Below, in pieces: positions 23,563 to 32,321 of a DNA stretch of 39,059 bases. The notes under the pieces were generated by a model. The model made no database searches and had not been told where the DNA came from. It was given only the letters and a program-made list of their open reading frames with translations. Every line of letters begins with the position of its first letter. Position 1 is the first letter of the stretch. Both the position numbers and the translations under genes were made by a program. Location: assembly GCF_022712195.1 (NCBI RefSeq), contig NZ_JALAGY010000069.1, positions 1 to 39,059 on the forward strand. Reading direction: 5' to 3'. Source of the DNA: Corynebacterium sp. (GTDB lineage: Bacteria > Actinomycetota > Actinomycetes > Mycobacteriales > Mycobacteriaceae).

Positions 23563-24933
23563 TCAGTCCGCCTGAGAGGTCTCGACCTTCGCCCGCCTCA
23601 CGGCCGCGGCGTCGATGTCGGACGCCTCCGTCCCCGTGTCCGGTGACCACCCCGCAGGTACCTCCGGCCAGCGGTGCGTCAGGCAGCACAGCACCGCCAG
23701 TGCGGCCGCCTGCGTCGTCACCGGCAGCGACCCCGGGTCCGGCAGGAAACCGGGGTTGTGGTTCGAGGGGATGTCGATGTCCAGCCGGTCGGCCGCCTCC
23801 GCGCGCCGCCACTGCTTCAGCGGCGTGATCCCCACCGTCCAGAACAGGTACGGGGCGTTGAACGCCCGGGGGATCACCGAGAAGTCCTCCGACGCCGTCC
23901 ACGGCTCCATCTCCTGGGACTGCTCGCCGAAGAACTCGTCGAAATGGGGGCGCACCACCTCGTACACGGTGGCGTCGTTGTCGGTGGCGCCCAACAGGCC
24001 GAGGAACCGGAACTCCGGCTCCCGTTCACACCCCGCGGCCGCGGCCTCGGACCGCACGATCCGCTTGATCGCGTCCACCGCCCTGGTCCGCACCGACTCC
24101 TCGTAGAAGCGGCAGCTCAGCGCGAGCCGCGCCGAATCCGGGATGACGTTGTTCGCCTTCCCCGCCTCCACCGAGGCGACGGTGACCACGGCGAACTTCC
24201 CCGGCGGGAGTTCGCGCGACACCACCGTCTGCAGTTTCATCACCACCGACGCGGCGAGCACCACGGGATCCACCGCCCGGTGCGGCATCGAGGCGTGGGC
24301 ACCCCGACCGAACAGCGTGATCTCGATGGTCGTCGAACTGGTCAGCACCGGGCCGGGGGCGGTGTACACCTGGCCGGACGGCCCGGGCACCACATGCTGT
24401 CCCAGGCAGACGTCCGGACGGGGGATGATCGTCCGCAGCCCGTCGTTGACCATCCCGTGGGCGCCGATGGACGCCTCCTCGGCCGGCTGGAACAGGAAGA
24501 CCACGGTCCCCCGCCACCTGTCACGGGAGGCGTCGACGATGGAGAGCGCCCCCAGTGCGCTGGAGGTGTGCGCGTCATGCCCGCAGGCGTGCATGGTCGG
24601 CACCCGCTGCCCCTGGGCGTCCAGCTGGGAGTGGGTCGAGGCGTAGTCGACGCCGGTGTTCTCCGCGACTGGCAGCCCGTCGAAGTCCGAACGGAAGAGC
24701 ACCGTGGGCCCCTCGCCGTTACGCAGGACAGCCGTGATTCCGTGGCCGCCGATACCGGTGGTGACCTCCCAGTCACTGAACCTCGCCAGTTCCTCGGCGA
24801 TGCGCCCGGCGGTCCACTCCTCCGCCCCGGAGAGTTCCGGACGCCGGTGGAACTCCTTGTACAGGCTGGTGAGCCACTCCCGGTCAAGCGCTGTCTCGGC
24901 GACGATCTCAGCGGGTTCGACGGTCACGGGCAC
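23563..24933 (-). CDS. M20 family metallo-amidohydrolase
   Basis: Zinc-dependent amidohydrolase/peptidase of 456 aa, M20D type (hippuricase/IAA-amino-acid hydrolase-like). The metal-binding motif MHACGHDAHT lies near residues 110–120, the catalytic Glu pair is in QPAEEAS, and HVVPG follows. The dimerisation domain has GRGAHASMPHRAVDP. The terminal HNPGFLPD His ligand is present. Substrates are probably N-acyl amino acids or related amides; none can be fixed from sequence. The start is GTG 24933. It stands 81 bp from rdgB on the same strand, with a possible TAGGGT -10 in between, so it may be transcribed separately. Confidence 0.85.
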   Translation of the reverse strand: MPVTVEPAEIVAETALDREWLTSLYKEFHRRPELSGAEEWTAGRIAEELARFSDWEVTTGIGGHGITAVLRNGEGPTVLFRSDFDGLPVAENTGVDYASTHSQLDAQGQRVPTMHACGHDAHTSSALGALSIVDASRDRWRGTVVFLFQPAEEASIGAHGMVNDGLRTIIPRPDVCLGQHVVPGPSGQVYTAPGPVLTSSTTIEITLFGRGAHASMPHRAVDPVVLAASVVMKLQTVVSRELPPGKFAVVTVASVEAGKANNVIPDSARLALSCRFYEESVRTRAVDAIKRIVRSEAAAAGCEREPEFRFLGLLGATDNDATVYEVVRPHFDEFFGEQSQEMEPWTASEDFSVIPRAFNAPYLFWTVGITPLKQWRRAEAADRLDIDIPSNHNPGFLPDPGSLPVTTQAAALAVLCCLTHRWPEVPAGWSPDTGTEASDIDAAAVRRAKVETSQAD

Positions 24934-25014
24934 GGTCTCACGGTTCCTTCCGGGAAGCGTTGGGTTCTGTTGTCCCCACCACCCTACCGCGAACCCGGGC
25001 GGGTCAGCCCCGCG

Positions 25015-25665
25015 TCAGCCGCGCAGCGCCGTGAGGTACGGCACCAGTTCCGCCAGGGCGCGCCCCCGGTGGGACAGCTCGTCCTTGCGCTCCGGTGTGA
25101 GCTCCGCGGAGGACTTCTGCGGTTCCTCGTCCGGGGAGAACAGCGGGTCGTAGCCGAAACCGTTGCCCCCGCGGGGTTCACGCAGCAGCACACCCCGCCA
25201 CACCCCACGGACGGTCACCTCGGTCTGCCCGCCGAGACGATCGGCCATCCCCCCGGGCACGACGAGTGCGCAGGCAGAGACGAACCCGGCGCCGCGGCGC
25301 TCGTCGGGGACGTCGGCGGTCTGGCCCAGCAGCAGACGGTTGTTCGCCTCGTCCACCGAGCCGTCGCCGGTGTCGTGGGTGCCCGACCACCGGGCCGACA
25401 GCACCCCCGGCATGCCGTTGAGGGCGTCCACGCACAGCCCCGAATCGTCGGCGACGGTGGGGAGCCCGGCGTAGCGGACCCCGTCCCGGGCCTTGATCAG
25501 GGCGTTCTCCTCGAAGGTGGCGCCGGTCTCCGGGGTCTCGGGGTAGTCCTCGACATCACGCAGACTCAGCAGCTCGATACCGTCGACACCCGCGGCGTCG
25601 AGCATGCGGTGCAGTTCGGCGAGCTTCTTGGCGTTGCGGGACGCGACCAGAACCCTGACATTCAC
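25015..25665 (-). CDS. rdgB: Non-canonical purine NTP pyrophosphatase (RdgB/HAM1)
   Basis: House-cleaning enzyme of 216 aa that hydrolyses ITP, dITP and XTP to monophosphates. Signature elements are [13 protein letters not shown] at the N-terminus, [39 protein letters not shown] (catalytic Asp within ADDSG), GFGYDPLF and SHRGRAL. It begins at GTG 25665, overlapping the rph stop by 4 bp (GTGA), so it is coupled to RNase PH as in mycobacteria. Confidence 0.95.
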   Translation of the reverse strand: MNVRVLVASRNAKKLAELHRMLDAAGVDGIELLSLRDVEDYPETPETGATFEENALIKARDGVRYAGLPTVADDSGLCVDALNGMPGVLSARWSGTHDTGDGSVDEANNRLLLGQTADVPDERRGAGFVSACALVVPGGMADRLGGQTEVTVRGVWRGVLLREPRGGNGFGYDPLFSPDEEPQKSSAELTPERKDELSHRGRALAELVPYLTALRG

Positions 25666-26441
25666 AGTGCCACCACCTCGCCCAGGTCAGCGGCCAGGGC
25701 CGCGCGCTGCAGCGCGGTCAGGTCCCGCAGCCCGCCCTCCGCCAGGTCGAGCATCGCGGACAGCTCCCCGCGGCTGAACTCCGCGTTCTCGCCGGTGCCC
25801 TGGATCTCCACGAAACGTCCCTCCTCGGTCATCACCACGTTCATGTCCACGTCGGCGCGGCTGTCCTCCTCGTAGGGCAGGTCGAGCAGGGCGACGCCGT
25901 CCACGATGCCGACGGACACCGCGGCGACCGGGTCGAGCAGCGGCTCGCCCGGGACGACCCCACGCTGCTTCAGCACCGACAGGGCGTCCGCCAGTGCCAC
26001 GTAGGCGCCGGTGATCGAGGCGGTTCGGGTACCGCCGTCCGCCTGGAGCACGTCGCAGTCGATGTTCACGGTGTTCTCGCCGAGGGCGCGCAGGTCCACC
26101 GCCGCGCGCAACGAGCGGCCGACCAGCCGCGAGATCTCCTGGGTACGGCCCTTGACCTTGCCCTTCACCGCCTCGCGCTGCATGCGCTCGGCGGTGGCGG
26201 ACGGCAGCATGGCGTACTCGGCGGTCAACCAGCCTTCCCCGGAGTCCCGCTTGAACCGCGGCACCCCCTCGGACACGCTGGCGGTGCACATCACCCGGGT
26301 GTCACCGAACTCGACGAGGACGCTGCCCGCCGGGTTGGTGGTGAATCCGCGGGTGATGCGGACGTTCCTCAGCTGGTCGACGGCCCGTCCGTCGGCTCGG
26401 GTGGCGGTCGCGGCGGTCACGGTTGTGTCAGAAGCGCTCAT
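25662..26441 (-). CDS. rph: Ribonuclease PH
   Basis: Phosphate-dependent 3'-5' exoribonuclease that trims tRNA precursors, 259 aa. It shows [51 protein letters not shown], the [15 protein letters not shown] phosphate-binding region, [19 protein letters not shown] and the C-terminal [17 protein letters not shown] 26441 is preferred; a TAGACT -10 lies exactly 8 nt upstream, which implies leaderless expression independent of the upstream MBL gene that ends 11 bp away. The longer open frame upstream is not conserved-looking. Confidence 0.95.
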   Translation of the reverse strand: MSASDTTVTAATATRADGRAVDQLRNVRITRGFTTNPAGSVLVEFGDTRVMCTASVSEGVPRFKRDSGEGWLTAEYAMLPSATAERMQREAVKGKVKGRTQEISRLVGRSLRAAVDLRALGENTVNIDCDVLQADGGTRTASITGAYVALADALSVLKQRGVVPGEPLLDPVAAVSVGIVDGVALLDLPYEEDSRADVDMNVVMTEEGRFVEIQGTGENAEFSRGELSAMLDLAEGGLRDLTALQRAALAADLGEVVAL

Positions 26442-26449
26442 GCCTCGAC

Positions 26450-26455
26450 AGTCTA
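26450..26455 (-). promoter_or_regulatory. -10 box (TAGACT) of rph, leaderless
   Basis: TAGACT on the minus strand lies 8 nt before ATG 26441. The identical box at the identical distance precedes murI. Confidence 0.55.
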
Positions 26456-27292
26456 GCTGCCCCCGCTGCCGCCGACGCCCACGGTCATCCCACGGCGCGC
26501 CAGCTCCACGGGCCCGTCGTAGTAGCGCCGTGCCCCCCGCAGCGCCCCCTCCGGGTCGCCCCACGGCGGGACGTGGGTGATGATCAGCCGACCGACCCCC
26601 GCCTCCGCCGCTGCCTGGCCCGCCTCCTCACCGGAGAGGTGCATCTGCGGCGGGTTGCCGCCGTCGTCGCGCTCGCCCCAGGTCGCCTCGCACAGCAGGA
26701 CGTCCGCCCCGGAGGCCAGGGCCGCGAGATGGCCGGTGGCGGCGGTGTCACCGCTGTAGACCAGCGACGAACCGTCCCGCTCCTCCACACGGATCATGTA
26801 CGACTCGGTCGGGTGCACCGCCGGTGCGGCGTACAACGTGGCCTCCCCGATCCGGTGCGCCGGGTAGACCGTCCCGCGGGAGGAGTCGTCGAAGGCCACC
26901 GGGGTGTCCTGCAGGTCCGGGGCGTGCCAGGAGCGCACGTCCAGGATGTCGGAGAAGTCGTCGACCTGGGCCGGGTGGTCGGCCGAGGCCCGTCCCAGGT
27001 GCAGTGCCGAGATCGTCGGTCCGAGCAGCGTGTGGCGCTCCGCCGCGGCCCGGGTGGGGTGGAAACGTTGCCAGACCACCAGCGACGGGAAGTCCGAGCA
27101 GTGGTCGGGGTGCAGGTGCGAGAAGATCACGTCGACACGGCCGGGTTCACCCGACGCCTGGAGTTCAGCGAGCACCCCAGGACCCATGTCCATGAGAATC
27201 TCACGCCCGTCCGCCATCCGCAGCAGGTAGCCGGAGGCGGGGTTGTCCGGCGCAGAGAGACTCCCGGAGCATCCCAGAATGGTCATGTCCAT
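26453..27292 (-). CDS. MBL-fold metallohydrolase, Rv1339-like (putative cAMP phosphodiesterase)
   Basis: Metallo-beta-lactamase fold protein of 279 aa. It has the metal motif [10 protein letters not shown] (HxHxDH) near residues 58–67, a conserved GP(G)VL region before it, SGDTAATG with its metal-ligand Asp, HLSGEEAG, and the late metal His in ITHVPPW. By position between murI and rph it corresponds to M. tuberculosis Rv1339, reported as an atypical class II cAMP phosphodiesterase; RNase Z-like activity is an alternative. There are two possible ATGs (27292, 27286). It lies 64 bp after murI and 11 bp before rph. Confidence 0.85.
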   Translation of the reverse strand: MDMTILGCSGSLSAPDNPASGYLLRMADGREILMDMGPGVLAELQASGEPGRVDVIFSHLHPDHCSDFPSLVVWQRFHPTRAAAERHTLLGPTISALHLGRASADHPAQVDDFSDILDVRSWHAPDLQDTPVAFDDSSRGTVYPAHRIGEATLYAAPAVHPTESYMIRVEERDGSSLVYSGDTAATGHLAALASGADVLLCEATWGERDDGGNPPQMHLSGEEAGQAAAEAGVGRLIITHVPPWGDPEGALRGARRYYDGPVELARRGMTVGVGGSGGS

Positions 27293-27356
27293 GCCAGATA
27301 TTGTTACATGAGCCCTGCCGTGGACTGGGAGCCAGGCAGTAATTCCCCCGCATTTC

Positions 27357-28199
27357 CTAACGCAGCATCTCCGGGATCCGGCTCACCCCGGCCACCGACG
27401 GGCCCAGGAAACGCGAGGCCAGGCTGGCGAACCGGGCGGGGTCGCCGGTGGACTCGAAGGTCAGCTCCGGGGCGGTCCCCGGCACCGGCTCGGCGAGCAG
27501 GTCGTTCTCCGACAGGCTGCGGTACACCATCTTCGCCGTCTCCTCCGCCGAGGACACCAGGGTCACGTCGTCGCCCATCACCAGCTGGATCACACCGGTG
27601 AGCAGCGGGTAGTGGGTGCAGCCCAGCACCACGGTGTCCACCCCGGCCTCCTTCAACGGCTCCAGGTAGGTCTCCGCCAGCCCGAGGAGCTGACGCCCGG
27701 AGGTGATGCCCCGCTCGATGAACGGGACGAACTGCGGACACGCCTGTGCGACGACCTCGATGTCGGGGCTCGCGGCGAAAAGGTCCTGGTAGGCCCCGGA
27801 CGTCACGGTGGCCTGGGTGCCGATCACACCGACACGGTTGTTCCTGGTCGCCGACACCGCCCGACGTACCGCCGGCAGGATCACCTCGACCACCGGGACG
27901 GGGTACCGTTCGCGGGCGTCACGCAGGAACGCCGCCGAGGCGGAGTTGCAGGCGACGACGATCATCTTGCAGCCGCGCTCCACGAGCTGGTCGGCGATGG
28001 CTGTGGCCAGCTGACGCACCGTGGCCAACGGCTTGTCCCCGTAGGGGGAGTTGGCCGTGTCGCCGATATAGATCACCGACTCCCCGGGGAGCTGGTCGAT
28101 GACCGACCGCGCCACGGTCAGCCCGCCCACTCCGGAGTCGAAGATCCCGATGGGTGCTGAGGCGGAGGGTGCCGGGGGCACCGTGGAGAGGTCGTCCAT
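27357..28199 (-). CDS. murI: Glutamate racemase
   Basis: Makes D-glutamate for peptidoglycan, 280 aa. [10 protein letters not shown] (with the substrate Asp/Ser), GDTANSPYG, the first catalytic Cys84 in VVACNSASA and the second at about 194 in LGCTHYPLL are all present. The N-terminal 16 residues are Ser/Pro/Ala-rich and not part of the conserved fold, but ATG 28199 is supported by a TAGACT -10 box 8 nt upstream, so the mRNA is probably leaderless. Confidence 0.95.
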   Translation of the reverse strand: MDDLSTVPPAPSASAPIGIFDSGVGGLTVARSVIDQLPGESVIYIGDTANSPYGDKPLATVRQLATAIADQLVERGCKMIVVACNSASAAFLRDARERYPVPVVEVILPAVRRAVSATRNNRVGVIGTQATVTSGAYQDLFAASPDIEVVAQACPQFVPFIERGITSGRQLLGLAETYLEPLKEAGVDTVVLGCTHYPLLTGVIQLVMGDDVTLVSSAEETAKMVYRSLSENDLLAEPVPGTAPELTFESTGDPARFASLASRFLGPSVAGVSRIPEMLR

Positions 28200-28207
28200 A
28201 CTGAGTG

Positions 28208-28213
28208 AGTCTA
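28208..28213 (-). promoter_or_regulatory. -10 box (TAGACT) of murI, leaderless
   Basis: TAGACT on the minus strand is separated from ATG 28199 by 8 nt, identical in sequence and spacing to the rph box. Confidence 0.55.
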
Positions 28214-28248
28214 CTGCGTGGCCGACCCCGGTTCATTCCGGTCCGGTC

Positions 28249-28926
28249 TCACTTCACCGCCGGCGTCGTCCCGCCCGGGCCCAGCCGCCGGCGTTCCTTC
28301 ACCGCGGGACGTCCCGCCGCCCATGCGGTCACCGCGCCGCCGACCCCGCCGAAGAGGTGCCCCTGCCAGCTCACGCCGGCCTGGTTGGGCAGGATCCCCC
28401 AGAACAGGCCGGCGTAGAGCACGATCACCACCAGTCCCAGCAGGATCTCCGCGATCCGCCGGGTGAAGAACCCGCGGGCCGCGAGGAACACAGCCCATCC
28501 GTAGATCAGGATGGACGCCCCGACGTGCACGGTGTTCTCTCCGCCGAAGAAGAAGACCCCGAGCCCGGCGACGACGGTCGTCACCGCCGTGGACGCCCAC
28601 ACCGCCTTCTGCCCGGACAGGGCCACCAGGAAGAGGAGGACGGCGACGGCCGGGGTGTTGGCGATCAGGTGCGGGAAGTCGACGTGGATGAACGGCGCGG
28701 GGAGTATCCCCCAGAACCGTGAGAAGTCCAGCGGATGGATTCCGAGGGAGACCAGCCGGTTGCCCGAGGCCCAGTTGACGACCTGGACCGCCCACAGCAC
28801 AGCGAGGAACACCAGGGTGGTGACCAGTGCCTGGCCGAACCTGCCGCGGTCGCGGAAACGGGTCTTCGCCGGGGTGCGGCCGTTCCCTGCGTTGCTGCCG
28901 GAGGTCACGGGTGTGGTGTCGGGCAT
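28249..28926 (-). CDS. Rhomboid-family intramembrane serine protease
   Basis: Protein of 225 aa with about six transmembrane helices. It contains the rhomboid HVDFPHLIAN motif (HxxxxHxxxN, residues 81–90), HVGAS with candidate catalytic Ser138, and the partner His at about 190 in WQGHLFGG. The residue after the Ser is Ile rather than the usual Gly of GxSG, so the active-site loop is slightly unusual. Substrates are unknown. Position next to murI matches Rv1337 of M. tuberculosis. ATG 28926 is preferred over the longer frame to 29005, which would enter the region upstream of the P1 peptidase stop. Confidence 0.85.
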   Translation of the reverse strand: MPDTTPVTSGSNAGNGRTPAKTRFRDRGRFGQALVTTLVFLAVLWAVQVVNWASGNRLVSLGIHPLDFSRFWGILPAPFIHVDFPHLIANTPAVAVLLFLVALSGQKAVWASTAVTTVVAGLGVFFFGGENTVHVGASILIYGWAVFLAARGFFTRRIAEILLGLVVIVLYAGLFWGILPNQAGVSWQGHLFGGVGGAVTAWAAGRPAVKERRRLGPGGTTPAVK

Positions 28927-28974
28927 GGCTCTCCTCGTCTCGTCTGCTTGTCGTCTCGTCTGCTTGCAGGCTCG

Positions 28975-30030
28975 TCAGCGTGTCGCTGTCATGATGTCTC
29001 GCCACGACGGGACGTCGAAGGCGGTGTCGGCGGCCAGGACCGCCTGCACGACGGCCCGCTCGGTACAGGTCGCCGCAGCCGCACAGAGCAGCGCCAGGTC
29101 GGCGGTGCCGGACCCGGCCCGGCTGCCCGACGGTGCCAGGGCGAACAGCGTGTCACCGTCCATCGGCAGGTGGGACGGCCGGACGGCGCGGGCCAGTCCG
29201 TCGTGCGCGGCGGTGGCGAGCCGTTGGGCCTGGGACGTGTTCACGTCCGCGTCGGTGGCGACGACCCCGATGGTGGTGTTCAGCGGTGTGGGGCCCGTGG
29301 GCGTCATCTTCGTCCCGTCGATGCCGCGCTCGAGGATGGTCCGCAGCCCGTCGGCGTTCGGTGCGGGGACGTCAGCGCCGGAGCCGGAGCCTGAGTCGGA
29401 GCCGGTCCCCCAGAGTCCCCCGCTCGCCGGGTCGACGACCGAGCCGACGGGGTTGGCGACCAGCGCCACGGCGACGGTGGCGTGGCGTCCGTCGGTGAGC
29501 CGGACGGACGCGCTGGCCTGTCCGAAGCCGCCCTTCACGGCCCCGGCGGTCGCCGCGAGTCCGGCGCCGACGTTCCCGGCGCGTGTCGGGTCCCCGCCGT
29601 CAAGCGCATCGGTGACGGCCCGACGTCCCGTGTCCGCGGTGGGCCGCGAGGCAGGGTCCCCGACGGGGAGGTCGAAGATCACGGCCGCCGGGACGATCGG
29701 CACGATCAGGGACGGGGCGGCATCCCCCAGGACCTGCAGCCCGATGCCCCGGTCCTCGAGTTCGGCCATGACTCCCCCGGCGGCGTCGAGACCGTAGGCG
29801 GAACCGCCGCACAGCGCGACGGCGTGGACCTTCTCCACCGTGTTCGAGGGGGCCAGCAGGTCGGTCTCCCGGGTCCCCGGTCCCCCACCGCGCACGTCGA
29901 CCGCCGCCACCGCCCCGTCCGGGCACACCACCACGCTCACCCCGGAACTGTCGACCTCGGCGTGCCCCAGGGCCAGGCCCGGGACGTCGAGGAGCGTGCC
30001 GGTCAGTGGGTCAGTCACGGCCGTCGTCAC
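28975..30030 (-). CDS. P1 (S58) family peptidase/aminopeptidase-like hydrolase
   Basis: Ntn-type self-processing hydrolase of 351 aa related to DmpA and nylon-oligomer endohydrolase. It has the N-terminal DVPGLALGHAEV and DVRGGGPGTRETDLL, the Gly-rich CGGSAYGLDAAGGVM block, and the cleavage/nucleophile motif NTTIGVVATDA near residue 250, where the chain would split before Thr. A Gly/Ser/Asp-rich insertion (about residues 212–225) is likely a surface loop. The GTG start at 30030 overlaps DUF2017 by 20 bp. Corresponds by position to Rv1333. Substrate not deducible. Confidence 0.85.
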   Translation of the reverse strand: MTTAVTDPLTGTLLDVPGLALGHAEVDSSGVSVVVCPDGAVAAVDVRGGGPGTRETDLLAPSNTVEKVHAVALCGGSAYGLDAAGGVMAELEDRGIGLQVLGDAAPSLIVPIVPAAVIFDLPVGDPASRPTADTGRRAVTDALDGGDPTRAGNVGAGLAATAGAVKGGFGQASASVRLTDGRHATVAVALVANPVGSVVDPASGGLWGTGSDSGSGSGADVPAPNADGLRTILERGIDGTKMTPTGPTPLNTTIGVVATDADVNTSQAQRLATAAHDGLARAVRPSHLPMDGDTLFALAPSGSRAGSGTADLALLCAAAATCTERAVVQAVLAADTAFDVPSWRDIMTATR

Positions 30031-30619
30031 CCTCGTCCGGCCCGTCCTGCCCGTCCGGCACGTCCATCGGCCCGACCATGGCGGTCAGCAGGCTGTCCTG
30101 GTGGTAGCCGAGCCATTCGAGGTAGTTCTCCATCGCCTGGGCCTCAGCGTCCGGAGCACTTCCACGGGACTGCTCGAGGCGGCCGTGGTGGTAGGCGCGG
30201 ATGTCGGTGAGGGCGGCCAACCAGGCGGAGGTCTGGTCGGCGGTGAGGCTGACGTGCACCGAGCCGTCCGGCCCGAGGAGGTCGCTGACCAGCCTGAGGT
30301 TCATCAGCTTGCCCTTGATGATGTCGGTCTCGTTGAACTGGCGGGACACCCCGGCCTCCCCGTCCACCTCCTCGTCGCCGTCGCGGAAGAACGACGGCAG
30401 CATGGCGGCGAGCACCGGGTCGTCCGGCGCGTCGGTGTGCCCGGAGGGCAGCCCGGTCATCTCCGCCAGCTCGTCCTTCGGCGCGGACCGGGCCCGGCCG
30501 ATGAGCAGTTCACCCACGGTGGCGGCACTGTTGCCGAGCATCTCGCGCTCCATCGGCTCCAGCTCGGTGACGTACCTGACGCCGCGCATCAGGCCCTTCT
30601 TCTTCACCCACGGTTTCAT
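30011..30619 (-). CDS. DUF2017 family protein
   Basis: Protein of 202 aa. It begins MKPWVKKKGL and has the family's LEPMEREMLGNSAATVGELL region (residues about 20–40), DDPVLAAMLPSFF, a FNETDIIKGKLMNLRLVSDL block and a final MENYLEWLGYHQDSLL helix. Cytoplasmic, mostly helical, function unknown; it almost always follows clpS in Actinobacteria, hinting at a link to adaptor or Clp biology. ATG 30619 has GGAG 6 nt upstream. A GTG at 30634 overlapping the clpS stop is a weaker alternative. The C-terminus is acidic (EGDDGRD). Confidence 0.88.
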   Translation of the reverse strand: MKPWVKKKGLMRGVRYVTELEPMEREMLGNSAATVGELLIGRARSAPKDELAEMTGLPSGHTDAPDDPVLAAMLPSFFRDGDEEVDGEAGVSRQFNETDIIKGKLMNLRLVSDLLGPDGSVHVSLTADQTSAWLAALTDIRAYHHGRLEQSRGSAPDAEAQAMENYLEWLGYHQDSLLTAMVGPMDVPDGQDGPDEGDDGRD

Positions 30620-30630
30620 GGTCTTCTCCG

Positions 30631-30945
30631 TCACCCTTCCGCGCGCTGCATCGTGGCCCACAGGCCGGCCGTCTGCAGTTTCTTGACGTCTGCCTCGACC
30701 TTGTCGCGCTCCCCGGAGCTGACGACGGCCTTCCCCTCGTTGTGGACCTTCATCATCAGCTCGGTCGCCCGCTTCCTGGAGTAGCCCAGGACGGTCTGGA
30801 AGACATAGGTCACGTAACTCATCAGGTTCACCGGATCGTCCCAGCAGATGCACAACCAGGGGAGGTCGGCCTCCGTGAGTGTGTCGGGAAGCTGTTCCTC
30901 CACAGGAGTGACCGCCGGTGCGGCGGGAGCGGCAGGCGAAGTCAT
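30631..30945 (-). CDS. clpS: ClpS, ATP-dependent Clp protease adaptor
   Basis: Adaptor of 104 aa that delivers N-degron substrates to ClpC/ClpP. The conserved core runs [20 protein letters not shown] (Asn and Asp of the N-end pocket), then the [17 protein letters not shown] helix-strand. A 25-residue Ala/Pro/Thr-rich N-terminal extension precedes it, as usual. ATG 30945 lies 7 nt after a TAGTCT -10, so it is probably leaderless. First gene of clpS–DUF2017–P1 peptidase, divergent from pncB across only 32 bp. Confidence 0.93.
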   Translation of the reverse strand: MTSPAAPAAPAVTPVEEQLPDTLTEADLPWLCICWDDPVNLMSYVTYVFQTVLGYSRKRATELMMKVHNEGKAVVSSGERDKVEADVKKLQTAGLWATMQRAEG

Positions 30946-30952
30946 GCCGTCC

Positions 30953-30958
30953 AGACTA
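30953..30958 (-). promoter_or_regulatory. -10 box (TAGTCT) of clpS
   Basis: TAGTCT on the minus strand lies 7 nt before ATG 30945. It is separated by only 5 bp from the opposing -10 box of pncB. Confidence 0.5.
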
Positions 30959-30963
30959 CCGAC

Positions 30964-30969
30964 TAGAGT
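30964..30969 (+). promoter_or_regulatory. -10 box (TAGAGT) of pncB
   Basis: TAGAGT lies exactly 8 nt before GTG 30978. Its -35 region would fall in the clpS start-codon area, so the two divergent promoters physically overlap. Confidence 0.5.
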
Positions 30970-30977
30970 GGACGACC

Positions 30978-32321
30978 GTGACCGAGCACACCAACGAGCA
31001 CGCAGCGACCACAGCAGCCCCGGCAACCTCCACCGCCCTGCTGACGGACATGTACGAACTGACGATGCTGCAGGCCTCACTGCGCGACGGCACGGCCGAC
31101 CGCCGGTGCAGTTTCGAGGTCTTCACCCGCCGGCTCCCCAATGAACGCCGCTACGGTGTCGTCGCCGGGACCGCCCGCGTCCTGGAGGCCGTGCGCGACT
31201 TCCGGTTCACCGGGGAACAGCTCGCCGGGCTGGACTTCCTCGACGACACCACCAGGGAGTTCCTGCGCGACTACCGTTTCACCGGGCACATCGACGGCTA
31301 CCGCGAGGGCGAGCTCTACTTCCCGGACTCGCCGATCCTCACCGTGCGCGGCACCTTCGCCGAGACGGTGATCCTGGAGACGGTGATCCTGTCGATCCTC
31401 AACCACGACTCCGCCGTCGCCTCCGCCGCGGCCCGGATGGTGACGGCGGCGGAGGGACGCCCCATCATCGAGATGGGGTCCCGCCGCACCCACGAGCAGT
31501 CGGCGGTCTCCGCGGCACGGGCCGCATACCTGGCGGGCTTCCACTCCACCTCCAACCTCGAGGCGGCGTCCCGCTACGGTCTGCCCGTGGGCGGCACCAG
31601 TGCCCACGCCTGGACGCTGCTGCATGTCGACGACGACGGACGGCCGGACGAGAAGGCGGCGTTCCGCTCCCAGATCGCCGCGCAGGGCCCCGGGACCACC
31701 CTGCTGGTCGACACCTACGACATCACCCAGGGGGTGCGCAACGCCGTGGAGGTCGCCGGCACCGCCCTGGGTGCGGTGAGGATCGACTCCGGTGACCTCG
31801 GCGTGCTCGCCCGCCAGGTCCGTGACCAGCTCGACGGGCTCGGTGCCTACGACACCCGCATCGTGGTGTCCTCGGACCTCGACGAGTTCGCCATCGCCGC
31901 CCTGCGCAGCGAACCGGTGGACATCTACGGTGCCGGGACGTCGGTCGTCACCGGGTCCGGCGCCCCCACCGCCGGGCTGGTGTACAAGCTCACCTCCGTC
32001 GACGGGCACCCGGTGGCCAAGCGCAGCAGCCACAAGGCCAGCCACGGCGGCGCCAAACGGGCGCTGCGGGCCTGCCGGGACACCGGCACCGCCGTCGAGG
32101 AGGTGGTGTACCCCTTCGACCAGGACATGCCGGAGCTGGGGATCCTGCACCCTGTCGAGCTCACGGTGCCGATGGTCCGCGACGGGGAGCTGGTCGACGG
32201 TCTGCCCACCCTCGACGAGTCCCGCGACCACCTCGCCCGCCAGCTGGTGACCCTGCCGTGGGAGGGCCTGTCCCTGTCCCGCGACGAGCCCGCCCTCAGC
32301 GTCCGGTTCGTCGGCCTGTGA
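30978..32321 (+). CDS. pncB: Nicotinate phosphoribosyltransferase
   Basis: NAD salvage enzyme of 447 aa that joins nicotinate and PRPP. It has [15 protein letters not shown] near residue 22, [29 protein letters not shown], the [23 protein letters not shown] block containing the loop with the active-site His, VRIDSGDLG, and [13 protein letters not shown] 30978 is supported by a -10 box 8 nt upstream. The stop overlaps the dinG start (GTGA). Paired with dinG and divergent from clpS, as in M. tuberculosis (Rv1330c/Rv1329c). Confidence 0.94.
   Translation: MTEHTNEHAATTAAPATSTALLTDMYELTMLQASLRDGTADRRCSFEVFTRRLPNERRYGVVAGTARVLEAVRDFRFTGEQLAGLDFLDDTTREFLRDYRFTGHIDGYREGELYFPDSPILTVRGTFAETVILETVILSILNHDSAVASAAARMVTAAEGRPIIEMGSRRTHEQSAVSAARAAYLAGFHSTSNLEAASRYGLPVGGTSAHAWTLLHVDDDGRPDEKAAFRSQIAAQGPGTTLLVDTYDITQGVRNAVEVAGTALGAVRIDSGDLGVLARQVRDQLDGLGAYDTRIVVSSDLDEFAIAALRSEPVDIYGAGTSVVTGSGAPTAGLVYKLTSVDGHPVAKRSSHKASHGGAKRALRACRDTGTAVEEVVYPFDQDMPELGILHPVELTVPMVRDGELVDGLPTLDESRDHLARQLVTLPWEGLSLSRDEPALSVRFVGL

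Noticed and set aside
28511..29797. 428-codon plus-strand frame across the rhomboid and P1 peptidase genes
   Set aside because: Covers two recognisable minus-strand genes and reads as low-complexity Ser/Thr/Ala/Pro sequence; a shadow frame.
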